Shown: positions 46,457 through 54,968 of the stretch, piece after piece
Position numbering within the stretch: the stretch's first letter is position 1
Layout of the letters: each line of letters starts with the position of its first letter
NCBI RefSeq assembly: GCF_000304315.1
Contig: NC_018485.1
Span: forward strand, 3,504,501-3,568,500
Direction: 5' to 3'
Length of the DNA stretch: 64,000 nt
DNA from: Methylocystis sp. SC2
Lineage (GTDB): Bacteria; Pseudomonadota; Alphaproteobacteria; Rhizobiales; Beijerinckiaceae
The notes under the pieces: model-generated
Databases searched by the model: none
Told to the model about the DNA's origin: nothing
What the model saw: only the letters and a program-made list of their open reading frames with translations
Program-made: the position numbers and the translations under genes

Positions 46457-47473
46457 CTAAACGACCACTTTCACGGACTGGGACTGCGGCGTTCCGGCGG
46501 CCGCCTGCTCAAGGGCGCGGACGATCGCCCGCCGCGCAAGTTCGATCTTGAAGCGATTATGGGCAAAGCCGACAGCTCCCTGCAAGATGATATCGGCGGC
46601 TTCGACGAACGCCTCTCGACAAGGCCGCTTGCCCTCGAGACTCTGCTCGGCGTCGGGCGCGCGCCAGGGCTTGTGCGCGACGCCGCCCAAGGCGAGGCGA
46701 GCGCAGGTCATCGCCCCTTCTTCAATCCTCAGAGCGGCGGCGACGGAAACAAGCGCGAAAGCGTAGGACAACCGATCCCGAATCTTGAGATAGCTGTAAT
46801 GGCGAGGGAATTCCTCAGGTGGCAGCTCGATCGCCGTTATGATTTCATCACGAGCGAGATTTGTGTCGATTTCGGGCGTGTCGCCCGGCAGACGGTGAAA
46901 ATCGGCGGATTTGATCGCGCGATCGCCCCTGGGGCCGGTCACGTGAACCACGGCCTCGAGCGCCGAAAGCGCGACGCACATATCCGACGGGTGCACGGCG
47001 ATACAGGATTCGCTCCAACCCAGTATCGCATTCATGCGATTGAACCCTTCGATAGCGCCGCAGCCCGACCCTGGACGTCGCTTATTGCAGGGAGTCGTCG
47101 TGTCGTAAAAATAGAGACACCGCGTTCGCTGCAATAAATTGCCGCCGGTCGAGGCCATGTTGCGCAATTGAGGCGAGGCTCCCGCAAGAATGGCGCTCGA
47201 GAGAAGGGGATAGCGCCGTGTGATGCGTTCGTCGTAAGCAAGGTCGCTGTTGGGCGCCAAAGCGCCGATCTTCAGCCCGCCTGTTTGCGTCTCATGAATT
47301 TCGTTAAGCGGCAGCCCTGTGATGTCGATCAAGCGCGTCGGTCGCTCGACCTCCTCCTTGATCAGATCGATCAGGTTGGTGCCCCCCGCGATGAACTTCG
47401 CGGTCTGGTGTTTCCTGATCTGGCTAAGAGCGTCGCCGACGTCATGCGCCCGGACATAATCAAAATCGATCAC
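46457..47473 (-). CDS. paoB: Aldehyde oxidoreductase FAD-binding subunit (PaoB-like)
   Basis: A 338-residue FAD subunit. FAD motifs are KFIAGGTNLIDLIKEEV and ASTGGNLLQRTRC. The stretch RCLYFYDTTTPCNKRRPGSGC contains the cysteines that hold the additional [4Fe-4S] cluster seen in E. coli PaoB and in 4-hydroxybenzoyl-CoA reductase. GTG 47473 overlaps the paoA stop and gives the correct N-terminus (MIDFDYVRAHDVGDAL); longer readings would translate paoA out of frame. Confidence 0.88.
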   Translation of the reverse strand: MIDFDYVRAHDVGDALSQIRKHQTAKFIAGGTNLIDLIKEEVERPTRLIDITGLPLNEIHETQTGGLKIGALAPNSDLAYDERITRRYPLLSSAILAGASPQLRNMASTGGNLLQRTRCLYFYDTTTPCNKRRPGSGCGAIEGFNRMNAILGWSESCIAVHPSDMCVALSALEAVVHVTGPRGDRAIKSADFHRLPGDTPEIDTNLARDEIITAIELPPEEFPRHYSYLKIRDRLSYAFALVSVAAALRIEEGAMTCARLALGGVAHKPWRAPDAEQSLEGKRPCREAFVEAADIILQGAVGFAHNRFKIELARRAIVRALEQAAAGTPQSQSVKVVV

Positions 47474-48006
47474 GTCTCGGCTCCTTGCATGACCGCCTCG
47501 ATCGCCGCGAGAATGTTGGGATAGCAGCCGCAGCGACAAATATTGCCGCTCATCAATTCTCTGATTTCGTCGCTCGTCTTGGCGCGGCCCTCGGCGATCA
47601 GTCCCACGGCCGAGCAGATCTGTCCGGGCGTGCAATAGCCGCATTGAAAACCGTCATGCGAAATGAAGGCGGTCTGAAGCGGATGCAGCTCGCCATTTTG
47701 CGCCAATCCTTCAATGGTGGTGATCTCGGCGCCGTCCTTCATGACGGCGAGCGTGAGACATGAAAGGACGCGCCGCCCGTCGATGAGCACCGTGCATGCG
47801 CCGCATTGACCGTGGTCGCAACCCTTCTTGGTTCCGGTGAGGTCTAGATGTTCTCGAAGGGCGTCGAGGAGGGTGGTCCATGGCCGCAGGGCCACGCGGC
47901 GTTCCACGCCATTGACGCGCAAGCCCACCTCGAGCTCCGGCGGCAACGTCCGCTGAGGCGAGGTCCGCTGAGGAAGGTAAGATGTCGCCTGCGGTCTTCC
48001 TTGCAT
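47470..48006 (-). CDS. paoA: Aldehyde oxidoreductase [2Fe-2S] subunit (PaoA-like)
   Basis: A 178-residue subunit with two [2Fe-2S] clusters: a plant-ferredoxin-type cluster (C63, C68, C71, C83 in KKGCDHGQCGACTVL...LSC) and the second in GFQCGYCTPGQ and NICRCGCYPNI. E. coli PaoA carries a Tat signal for export of the whole complex. Here the N-terminal 25 residues (MQGRPQATSYLPQRTSPQRT) lack a twin-arginine/hydrophobic signal, so this complex is probably cytoplasmic. First gene of the operon. Confidence 0.88.
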   Translation of the reverse strand: MQGRPQATSYLPQRTSPQRTLPPELEVGLRVNGVERRVALRPWTTLLDALREHLDLTGTKKGCDHGQCGACTVLIDGRRVLSCLTLAVMKDGAEITTIEGLAQNGELHPLQTAFISHDGFQCGYCTPGQICSAVGLIAEGRAKTSDEIRELMSGNICRCGCYPNILAAIEAVMQGAET

Positions 48007-48255
48007 GGCCTGATCCGAGAACGCGGAACTAGAACCGCCAGCACAGGGATTGGTTCCCCTGCAGTTTCAGGAGACGATCGCAAATCAGATCGACAATATG
48101 CTTTCTGGCTCACCTGTCGCGCCCGAGTCGGCGCGCGGCCGTGGAGAGGGCGCGACGCCGGACGGGTTCTTGCGGCGCCGTCCGGCGCGCGATCGCGTCG
48201 ATATCTTGGATTCGATAGTTTGGTGGAGCGTTCGAGGCGCCCGAAAATCCTGAGT

Positions 48256-48615
48256 CTATTTCTGTTCGACGCACGCGCCGTTGATCGAGACCGTCATTTG
48301 ATGCGAGGCGGCGTTCACGGCGTATAATTCCACTGCGCCGGTGGAACGGTTGAGGTTGCCCCCCTGATTCTTCTTATTCTTAAAGACGTAAAAGGCGTCA
48401 TTCTTTCGAATGAGAGAAAAATTGCCATCGAGGGCGCTGACGTTGCTGAGCTTCACCGCGGCGCCTCTGATCTCGATGGAAAATGGCGCGGACTGGCTTG
48501 AGTCGCTTTGTTGAGCCGAGACTTCGCATTGATATGTCACCGGCGCATCTTCAGCGACGGCCCAACCCGAGCCGAGCAAAGATATGATCGTCGCAACGAA
48601 CAGTCGTGATTTCAT
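48256..48615 (-). CDS. Exported protein of unknown function
   Basis: A 119-residue protein with a clear signal peptide (MKSRLFVATIISLLGSGWAVA, cleavage after about residue 21). The mature part is beta-rich and contains two cysteines, one near each end (YQCEVSA and INGACVEQK), that could form a disulfide. I do not recognise a family. AAGGAAAGG lies about 7 bases before the ATG. It lies alone between the pao operon promoter region and a gene-poor stretch. Confidence 0.65.
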   Translation of the reverse strand: MKSRLFVATIISLLGSGWAVAEDAPVTYQCEVSAQQSDSSQSAPFSIEIRGAAVKLSNVSALDGNFSLIRKNDAFYVFKNKKNQGGNLNRSTGAVELYAVNAASHQMTVSINGACVEQK

Positions 48616-48999
48616 TTCGTAAGTCCTTTCCTTGGGAAGCGCGCCAGCTGCGCGCCGCCCTGAGCGCGGCGTGGGTTGGCGTGACGCTGAACGGATTTCG
48701 CAGCGCGCGGATGGCGTCGCCCGACTCCGCTGGCGGGGATGTGTCGTTGTCGCGAATGCACTTTGGATTGATTCGTCTCATCGCTCAGAGTCTGCGAACA
48801 GCTCTTTAGACATCGTCGAGCCATGGTCGCGGGATCACCGTTTCGAACGCATAATTTTCTTCGCACACAGGACCCGGCGGCGAGGTTCAGAGGCTGCGAG
48901 ACGTTCTTGCGATTCGGCTGGGGTCGCGTCCCGGATTTGTCGAGAGCCGTTTCATGGGCTTCTCGAAAGAAAGCCTTGAAAAGCAGCTAATTACAATAG
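48616..48999. other. 384-base stretch without a recognisable gene
   Basis: It lies between the exported-protein gene and tRNA-Ala. Overlapping short frames occur on both strands but none has both a ribosome-binding site and a protein-like composition. I see no strong repeat or terminator. Confidence 0.35.
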
Positions 49000-49075
<76 letters not shown>

Positions 49076-49534
49076 GTTCTATTCGGACGCCTCTTGGGGG
49101 AGGCCGGACGGCGTGACGTCGTCGCGCGCTGTATAGTTCAGCCGTGCGTCGCCTGCAAGCCCGCTTGAAGAGGCCTGTCGATAGCGCACGATATGACCGG
49201 TTTAGGTAGCGCACGATCATCGGGTAGCGTCGCGGCCCTTTGCGGAGGTTTTGATCAGGTTCGATAAACGTCGATGCTGACCGCGCCAGTGTAATGAAAA
49301 CGGCTCACCAGGCTATTTGCGGCGCCGCATATACCTCGATCGACGATGCAAGAGCGTTTTTTGCGGATCTCTGCTGTGGCGCCCCCGCCACAGTCGCCCG
49401 GAAAGCGTATCGGGAGCGCCGAGTAGCGCGTTAATTGCTTTGACTGTGCAAGGGTTTGCGATTTCCTTACCTTCTATCGCCCTAGGCGCAAGGGATTCGG
49501 TCCAAGGCGTCTTTAACCTTTAGGAGAAGGTATA
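49076..49534. other. 459-base region upstream of the Omp25-like gene
   Basis: No convincing gene. A TTGACT hexamer at 49440-49445 could be a -35 box for the outer-membrane protein gene, but no clear -10 follows at the right distance. The stretch is otherwise unremarkable. Confidence 0.35.
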
Positions 49535-50284
49535 ATGAATAAGGCAACTTTTGCCGCTTTGGCCATGGCTCTGACGGCAGGGTCGGCGATGGCCGCCGAC
49601 CTTCCGTCCTACAAGGCGCCGCCGCCGCCGCCTCCGCCGCCGATCATGACCTGGACGGGCTTTTATGCCGGTCTCAACTTTGGCGTCGGCTTTTATGAGC
49701 GAAATTCATCCAACGTTTGGGGCGTCGGCTTTAACAATCACGGCGGCAGCCGCGCGGGCGTCGTCGGCGGCGGTCAGATTGGCTACAATTACCAAATCAC
49801 GCCGATGTTCGTCGTCGGCGTCGAGAGCGATATTCAGGGCACCAGCATCGGCTCTGGCGCTGGCGGCAACACCTTCAACTGGCTCTTTGGCCTTCCTCCG
49901 GTGACCACCGCGACTCTGAACTGGTTTGGAACCGTGCGTGGCCGCGTCGGCGTCAGCCTGCTGACCCCGCAACTGCTGCTCTATGGCACAGGCGGATTTG
50001 CCTATGGCGAGGTGCAACGCAATGGCTGGTTGAACCAGAACAGCACCGTGCAGACGGGCTGGACCGCCGGCGGCGGCGCCGAGTATATGTTCGCTGCGCT
50101 GCCGAACTGGTCGGTCAAGGCCGAGTATCTGTATACGCAGCTCAGCGGCGCCAACAACAACGGCTTCAATTTCGGCTGGGGGTTGAACAACGTCAACAAC
50201 CGCACCCGCTTCCACACGATCCGCTTTGGCGTGAACTATCACTTCCACTTCGGCTCTTCGGCGCCGGTGTTGGCGAAATACTGA
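49535..50284 (+). CDS. Omp25/RopB-like outer-membrane beta-barrel protein
   Basis: A 249-residue porin-like protein of the OmpA-type barrel group common in Hyphomicrobiales. The signal peptide is residues 1-20 (ending AMAA). A proline-rich linker (PPPPPPPP) precedes the 8-stranded barrel (WTGFYAGLNFGVGF, NWFGTVRGRVGVSL, GWTAGGGAEYMF, HTIRFGVNYHF). GGAGAAGG lies 7 bases before the ATG. It is clearly related to the C-terminal barrel of the fusion protein at 8484-11033. A terminator follows. Confidence 0.92.
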   Translation: MNKATFAALAMALTAGSAMAADLPSYKAPPPPPPPPIMTWTGFYAGLNFGVGFYERNSSNVWGVGFNNHGGSRAGVVGGGQIGYNYQITPMFVVGVESDIQGTSIGSGAGGNTFNWLFGLPPVTTATLNWFGTVRGRVGVSLLTPQLLLYGTGGFAYGEVQRNGWLNQNSTVQTGWTAGGGAEYMFAALPNWSVKAEYLYTQLSGANNNGFNFGWGLNNVNNRTRFHTIRFGVNYHFHFGSSAPVLAKY

Positions 50285-50312
50285 ACTATCGTTCGAGCCA
50301 GATACATCCAGG

Positions 50313-50344
50313 AAAGCCCAGCCCTCGCGGCTGGGCTTTTTTCT
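50313..50344 (+). terminator. Rho-independent terminator after the Omp25-like gene
   Basis: AAAGCCCAGCC and GGCTGGGCTTT pair perfectly around a CTCGC loop and are followed by a T-rich run. It ends the porin transcript just before the island boundary. Confidence 0.92.
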
Positions 50345-50474
50345 TTCTCAGCGCGCTGATTGGCGACGCCGCGGGCCGCGACCCAGTCGGACGTCGGCCC
50401 GGCCCGAGCGATGGCGAATTGTAAGATTGCCCCGCGAGAGGTCGCCGCAGACTGAATTGTGAAAGTCTGAGTAA

Positions 50475-50526
50475 TGGTCGGAGTGAGAGGATTCGAACCT
50501 CCGACCCCCTCGTCCCGAACGAGGTG
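50475..50526 (-). repeat. Left attachment repeat: truncated tRNA-Pro copy
   Basis: 52 bases identical to 54825-54876, covering the tRNA 3' end from the anticodon arm through the encoded CCA. The 5' half of the tRNA (D arm and 5' acceptor strand) is absent, so this copy cannot form a tRNA. Confidence 0.9.
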
Positions 50527-50571
50527 TCCTGTTACAATAGCACTTGAATTCAACAATCTCTGATTACATTC

Positions 50572-50622
50572 GCCACTGAATGGTCGCCTTCAGTTCCGCG
50601 CAATCAGTGGCCAATCAGTGGC
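50572..50622. repeat. CAGTGGC repeats near the left island end
   Basis: The 11-mer CAATCAGTGGC occurs twice in tandem (50601-50611 and 50612-50622). An inverted CAGTGGC lies at 50572-50578, and one more CAGTGGC lies near the right end at 54780-54786. Short repeats just inside both attachment repeats are what arm-type integrase or excisionase binding sites look like. Confidence 0.5.
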
Positions 50623-50843
50623 GGCTTCCGACCCTACTGCGACCTTCCGCATCCATCCGGTTGCTACCATTGGGGGACATAAATTCTGCTCCCAAATGTG
50701 TCAGCCAGATCCCCAAAAATTGTTCCTAAACCACCGCAATGCCGGCCGATCACCCGTTGCAGACGCTATGCCGAGCAACTACAAACGGCCGACGCTCTGG
50801 CAGGTCAAGACGAATCTTAGGACAATTTCTCCCAGGCTTTTTC

Positions 50844-51848
50844 ATGAGCGATCGGATTTTGCCGATACCGAGCATCCCCCCGGGTCTGACAGATGCGGCA
50901 CAGCGCGGAGTGCTGATTCCTTTTGTGGGCGCTGGGGTATCGGTTCTCGCTGGTTGCCCCACTTGGACCCAATTGGCCGATGGAGCACTACGAGCCTGCG
51001 TGGAGGAAAACAAGTTTTCCTATGGTCAATTGGCGCAAATCGAGGACCTCCCGCCCCGCATGAAACTTTCCATAGCTCGCGGCTTGGAACTCGAACATGG
51101 CTTCAATATTGACTACACCAAACTCATTCAGATCAGTGTCAACGAGGAGAAAAGGGAGATCGGCAACCGGGCTTATCGCTGCCTCGGAAAACTGGGAACC
51201 ACATTCGTTACTACCAACTACGACGGATGGCTTGATACGGAAATCCCCGACGTTCAGCGCCCAATGATTTTGCCAGCCGCGCCGTCGACCACCACGTCGA
51301 ATGCCCCGTCTCGTCGGCGTTCAATTTACAAGGTGAACGAGTTTACACCGGCGAACCTGAATATTGAGCGGACTGTCTTTCATTTGCATGGCTCGATTGA
51401 CGATCCGAGCGGGATGGTAATGACTACAAGCGAATACATAGAGCGGTACAGGAATGACCGGGCTGGAGACGATCCCAAGCGTGAAAACAGGACGCTCACT
51501 TTTCTGGAGCATCTCTTTTCGTTCAAAACCGTTTTTTTTATTGGCTATGGCCTCGAGGACTTAGAAATCCTTGAGTACATCATTCAGAAGGCTCCCGTGC
51601 CGCAGCAGCGAGTGCAGGCAGAAGCTAGGCATTTCATGCTTCAGGGTTTTTTCGCGCACCAACACGAACTGATGCGCTGCCTGACGCAGTACTATCGCCA
51701 CTGTGGGATCCAGCTCCTGCCCTTTCAACGCGACCAGAAGGATTGGTCGCAACTCATCGACGTCCTCGAAAATTATGCGGGAGTGATGCCTGCGACATCA
51801 CCGCTGAATCTTCAGATTCAAGCGGAGATGGAGAGCTACTTTGACTAA
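50844..51848 (+). CDS. Short SIR2-family protein, probable NAD-cleaving defence effector
   Basis: A 334-residue protein that is nearly all SIR2-like domain. NAD-binding motifs: PFVGAGVSVLAGCPTW (GAGVS at 29-33), TTNYDGWLD with N125, HLHGS with catalytic-type H182, and FFIGYGLEDLE (234-241). The cysteine zinc ribbon of deacetylase sirtuins is missing. This points to the SIR2_2-type group whose bacterial members cleave NAD in phage defence (as in DSR, Thoeris and SIR2-HerA). ATG 50844 has CCAGG about 9 bases upstream; an in-frame start 35 codons earlier would add a basic tail. It overlaps the next gene by 8 bases inside a tRNA-anchored island. NADase activity is inferred, not shown. Confidence 0.85.
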   Translation: MSDRILPIPSIPPGLTDAAQRGVLIPFVGAGVSVLAGCPTWTQLADGALRACVEENKFSYGQLAQIEDLPPRMKLSIARGLELEHGFNIDYTKLIQISVNEEKREIGNRAYRCLGKLGTTFVTTNYDGWLDTEIPDVQRPMILPAAPSTTTSNAPSRRRSIYKVNEFTPANLNIERTVFHLHGSIDDPSGMVMTTSEYIERYRNDRAGDDPKRENRTLTFLEHLFSFKTVFFIGYGLEDLEILEYIIQKAPVPQQRVQAEARHFMLQGFFAHQHELMRCLTQYYRHCGIQLLPFQRDQKDWSQLIDVLENYAGVMPATSPLNLQIQAEMESYFD

Positions 51849-54666
51849 CCTCACCTCAAAATTCGAATCCTTCATCGAGACAATGCGGCGAAGCGAAGAG
51901 TTCGCCCGGCACGGCTTCGACCTTTTGTCTAAGCGCCCGGAGCCGGAACAATACTTTGAGCAGCTTATCCGCGAAGGGTTTTTCAATCCTGCAAACAACT
52001 CAGGACCGGTTCCGTCGAAGGAGCCCGGCTTTGTCCAAATACCGTTCTGGGCGGCGCTGAATTACTTGGAAGCAGTGGCAAAACGTGCAGCTGATCGCAA
52101 TGATGATCAACTTGCCGGTAAGGTGCTAAAAATAATTCGTGATGTAACGAACTTCCGCGATCCAACTGGAGAGGCGCGCGACAATTATCATACGTATTAC
52201 AGATTCGCCGAAATATTGGGTATTCTGCCCCTCAACGTAGTTACAAGGGAAGACATTCATCTTGTGAGTGGCTGGCTCTCCTCGCGCTACGATAGCAGTC
52301 TTGTCGGAAGCTCTCTTGGCAAGGGTCTCCTGAAAAGGCTTCTCGCAAGGGGAGAGCCCGAAGATATCGAGCGCGCTTGTCTTTTGATGAAGGAGTGCAT
52401 GGCGTTCCGCTGGCTATCCGAAAATGACCAGCGCGGAAGAGAGTTAGTCACGAATATCGATGACTACTGGCTCCGGAAGCTTGTTGATAACTACGCAAAA
52501 GAATTGGGAGCGAAAGCGGGGAAGCCGGCGATCGAAATTTTCGAGGATGGTTTGCGCGCGATTTTCTCAGACCCGCGCCGCAGTTACGGAAGTACGTTGT
52601 GGCGACCGGCCATCGAGAACAATTCACAGAACATGGACTTCCGAGGACCAGAAAATCGCTTCGTGGAGGGCATGCGGGACGCCCTCGCGGGATGGATTGA
52701 AACCAAGCCTGACGAAGCGGTGGGTTACGTGGAGCGAGCTCTTCATGATGAAGCCGAGATTATTCGGCGTATTGCTATCCATACGATAACTGAGCATTTC
52801 GAGCTTTTGAGCAACCCCTTTGAAGCGGTGATTGATGCCAAGTTGTTTACTTCGGCACATCGCCACGAACTGTATCGGCTACTCAAAGAGCAATTTAGCG
52901 CACTCACGCAATCGGGCAAGGAAAAGGTAATTTCTTCGCTACGCGCTCTACCTGAACCAAAGACCGGCGAGGAATCCAAACGCCGATTGAGATACACGCA
53001 GCGTGAATGGTTAACTGCCATCAAGGATCAACCTGAAGGAGCCGAGTGGTTTGCGGAGCTGTCGTCCGATCGCGGGCTCGGTTCACCGAACGACCACCCC
53101 GACTTTCTCAGCTATCGCGAAACGCGTGTTGGGCCGGGTCCCGCGCCATTTGGCGAAGAGTCGCTCGTCGCATTCGCCGAGGACGGCACCATTGTCGATC
53201 GGTTAAATGCATTTCGGGAAACGGACTCTTGGAAAGGGCCAACTTTGGGAGGCTTGGTCGCAGCCCTTGAGGCTACAGTTGCGGCTTCTCCAAATACATT
53301 CCTTCCGCTTTTGTTCGAATTTCATCATGCAAAAATTCCATTCCAGCATGCGCTGATTTCCGGCTTTAGGCGGGTATTCGGTTCTTCCGATGCGAATAAG
53401 CCATCGTTCGACTGGATTGTCGCGTGGCCCAAGCTCATGAAGTTCTTTTCAGAATGCCTAAATGATGAAGCGTTCTGGATTTCGAAGTCCGAAGAAAATG
53501 TCAATTTGGTTCCAACCCGATCATGTATGATGACCTTGATCGCTGACTTCCTCGAAGCTGGCACGAAGGATGATGAGACGGCTTATCCCCCTGAGCTTCT
53601 TCCGAAGGGCTGGGACCTGATCAAGATTTTGCTTGAACGAGCAGCAGAGGAGGAGGCGAACCTTACCGATCCGATGATGCATGCCCTCAATACGGAAAAA
53701 GGGCGCGTGATCGGTGCGATGTATAACCACGCACTTCGCGTCTGCCGCGTGGCTCAGAACATTAATCAACCGCTTGAGCAGGCGTGGGCAATGCTGAGGC
53801 CAGTCTTTGATGCAGAGATTGCGAAGTGTCGCGACGCCAATTTCGAGTTCTCGACGCTATCAGCTTCATTTATCGCCAACATCGACTACATGAGTCACGA
53901 TTGGCTCGTCGCACATGTGAAGCCCCTTTTCCCGACCGAATATCCGGTTAACTTCAAAGTGGCGCTCGGAGGGCTCGCGTATGCAACGTCGACCCGCGCA
54001 ATTTATAAGCTCCTGGCGTCCAATGGGATTTTAGATGCCGGTCTAAAAGCCGATCTAAAGGACTCGCATAGTCGAAAACACATCATCGAATGGATTTGTC
54101 TCGCCTATCTGTGGGGCGACGAAACTCTGGATACGCCTCCGATGGCCGATGTTTTTGCTGCTGGCATCGACGACCTTCGGAATGCAGCGGAATTTTTCTG
54201 GCAAGTTCACGGCGAAGAGCTAACGCCTGAACAGGTAGAGCGCGTCCTAGCATTTTGGGCGAAGTGCCTCGAATGGGCCAAGACGCAGTCCGAGGCACCC
54301 GCCAGTCTGCTTTCACGCCTGAGCCGTCTAGCTCCATACCTTACGACGCTCGATGAGCGGGCCAAACGACTTTTGCTTCCTGTCGTCCCGTACGCTCATA
54401 CCGACTACTACGCCGAGCAAATGGTCGAAGAACTTGGGCGTTTGGCCGACACCAATTCTACCGGAACGGTTGAGCTGCTCGAACGTATGCTCGATGCGAA
54501 CACGCCGAACTTCGACTTGGATGACAACCTTAAGCGACTGCTGCATAAACTTGCGGGCATGGGACACCGCGCGGCAGTCGTTCGCTGCATTGAAAAGTTG
54601 CGCAAGACATTGCCCGGCATGTTAGAGTTCTATAAACAAATCGTTTCGGAAGCACCAGAAACCTGA
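51841..54666 (+). CDS. 941-residue helical-repeat protein, partner of the SIR2 protein
   Basis: A large, mostly alpha-helical protein, starting at TTG 51841 with GGAGAG 5 bases upstream, overlapping the SIR2 stop by 8 bases. I see no signal peptide, membrane span, Walker A/B pair, nuclease motif or helicase motif. Repeated amphipathic helices (for example WAALNYLEAVAKRAADR, LVAALEATVAASPNTFLPLL, VERVLAFWAKCLEWAKTQ) suggest a HEAT/ARM-like solenoid. The region around PFGEESLVAFAEDGTIVDRLNAF resembles sensor solenoids of other defence proteins. The C-terminal third may belong to a family found with SIR2 domains (I suspect DUF4020). By analogy with DSR2, where a C-terminal solenoid binds a phage protein and unleashes the SIR2 domain, it may be the sensor or inhibitor. 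Family not identified. Confidence 0.75.
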   Translation: MTNLTSKFESFIETMRRSEEFARHGFDLLSKRPEPEQYFEQLIREGFFNPANNSGPVPSKEPGFVQIPFWAALNYLEAVAKRAADRNDDQLAGKVLKIIRDVTNFRDPTGEARDNYHTYYRFAEILGILPLNVVTREDIHLVSGWLSSRYDSSLVGSSLGKGLLKRLLARGEPEDIERACLLMKECMAFRWLSENDQRGRELVTNIDDYWLRKLVDNYAKELGAKAGKPAIEIFEDGLRAIFSDPRRSYGSTLWRPAIENNSQNMDFRGPENRFVEGMRDALAGWIETKPDEAVGYVERALHDEAEIIRRIAIHTITEHFELLSNPFEAVIDAKLFTSAHRHELYRLLKEQFSALTQSGKEKVISSLRALPEPKTGEESKRRLRYTQREWLTAIKDQPEGAEWFAELSSDRGLGSPNDHPDFLSYRETRVGPGPAPFGEESLVAFAEDGTIVDRLNAFRETDSWKGPTLGGLVAALEATVAASPNTFLPLLFEFHHAKIPFQHALISGFRRVFGSSDANKPSFDWIVAWPKLMKFFSECLNDEAFWISKSEENVNLVPTRSCMMTLIADFLEAGTKDDETAYPPELLPKGWDLIKILLERAAEEEANLTDPMMHALNTEKGRVIGAMYNHALRVCRVAQNINQPLEQAWAMLRPVFDAEIAKCRDANFEFSTLSASFIANIDYMSHDWLVAHVKPLFPTEYPVNFKVALGGLAYATSTRAIYKLLASNGILDAGLKADLKDSHSRKHIIEWICLAYLWGDETLDTPPMADVFAAGIDDLRNAAEFFWQVHGEELTPEQVERVLAFWAKCLEWAKTQSEAPASLLSRLSRLAPYLTTLDERAKRLLLPVVPYAHTDYYAEQMVEELGRLADTNSTGTVELLERMLDANTPNFDLDDNLKRLLHKLAGMGHRAAVVRCIEKLRKTLPGMLEFYKQIVSEAPET

Positions 54667-54824
54667 AGAAAGGACGTTGTATGTAAACATTTCTGGAAAG
54701 CTCAAACATCGGGTTGTTTGCTCAAGTAATATAGCGGTCAAGGCGAAGACAACGCGTACTCTCGTTTCCGTGGCCATTTCAGTGGCCGCCGAAGCATTCT
54801 AATTTCGGAAGCTATTGAAAACAT

Positions 54825-54876
54825 TGGTCGGAGTGAGAGGATTCGAACCTCCGACCCCCTCGTCCCGAACGAGGTG
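54825..54876 (-). repeat. Right attachment repeat inside tRNA-Pro
   Basis: Identical over 52 bases to 50475-50526. The identity ends inside the anticodon-arm side of the tRNA (after GAGGTG on the + strand), which suggests that strand exchange took place within this block. Confidence 0.88.
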
Positions 54877-54901
54877 CGCTACCAGGCTGCGCTACACTCC
54901 G
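54825..54901 (-). tRNA. tRNA-Pro(CGG), island integration site
   Basis: The reverse complement runs from CGGAGTG to CACTCCGACCA, 77 bases with an encoded CCA. The anticodon arm is CCTCG-TTCGGGA-CGAGG with anticodon CGG, and the T arm contains GGTTCGAATCC. The gene is intact; its 3' part is the right-hand copy of the 52-bp repeat. Confidence 0.95.
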
Positions 54902-54968
54902 ATTGAAATGGCTCAAAGCCGCTTTCGAGGCGTTTTATATCGATAGCCGCATTGCCCCGCAACTGGTT

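Larger units (their letters stand above)
50285..50843. other. 559-base junction region before the SIR2 gene
   Basis: It contains the porin terminator, the left attachment repeat and the CAGTGGC repeats. About 220 bases of AT-richer sequence follow, which should hold the promoter of the SIR2 operon. No further gene is convincing; a frame through 50618-51112 overlaps the SIR2 gene and looks like chance. Confidence 0.4.
50475..54876. mobile_element. 4.4-kb tRNA-Pro-integrated mini-island carrying a SIR2 gene pair
   Basis: A perfect 52-bp direct repeat bounds the segment. The right copy is the 3' part of an intact tRNA-Pro(CGG) gene; the left copy (50475-50526) is only that fragment, after which the sequence diverges. 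This is the footprint of site-specific integration into a tRNA 3' end. The interior is visibly more AT-rich than its flanks. It holds just two overlapping genes (50844-51848 and 51841-54666). No integrase, transposase or plasmid gene is inside, so the element depends on outside help or has lost its recombinase. Confidence 0.85.

Noticed and set aside
47848..48327. 159-codon + strand frame across the pao operon promoter region
   Set aside because: It overlaps paoA antisense, is arginine-rich as chance frames here tend to be, and has no supporting motif.
50475..50540. A second tRNA-Pro gene at the left island end
   Set aside because: Only the 3' 52 bases match; the D arm and the 5' acceptor strand are missing, so it is an attachment-site remnant.
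52297..52335. Possible Walker A (GSSLGKG) in the 941-residue island protein
   Set aside because: The spacing is GxxxGKG, not GxxxxGK(S/T), and no Walker B or sensor motif follows, so I do not call an ATPase.
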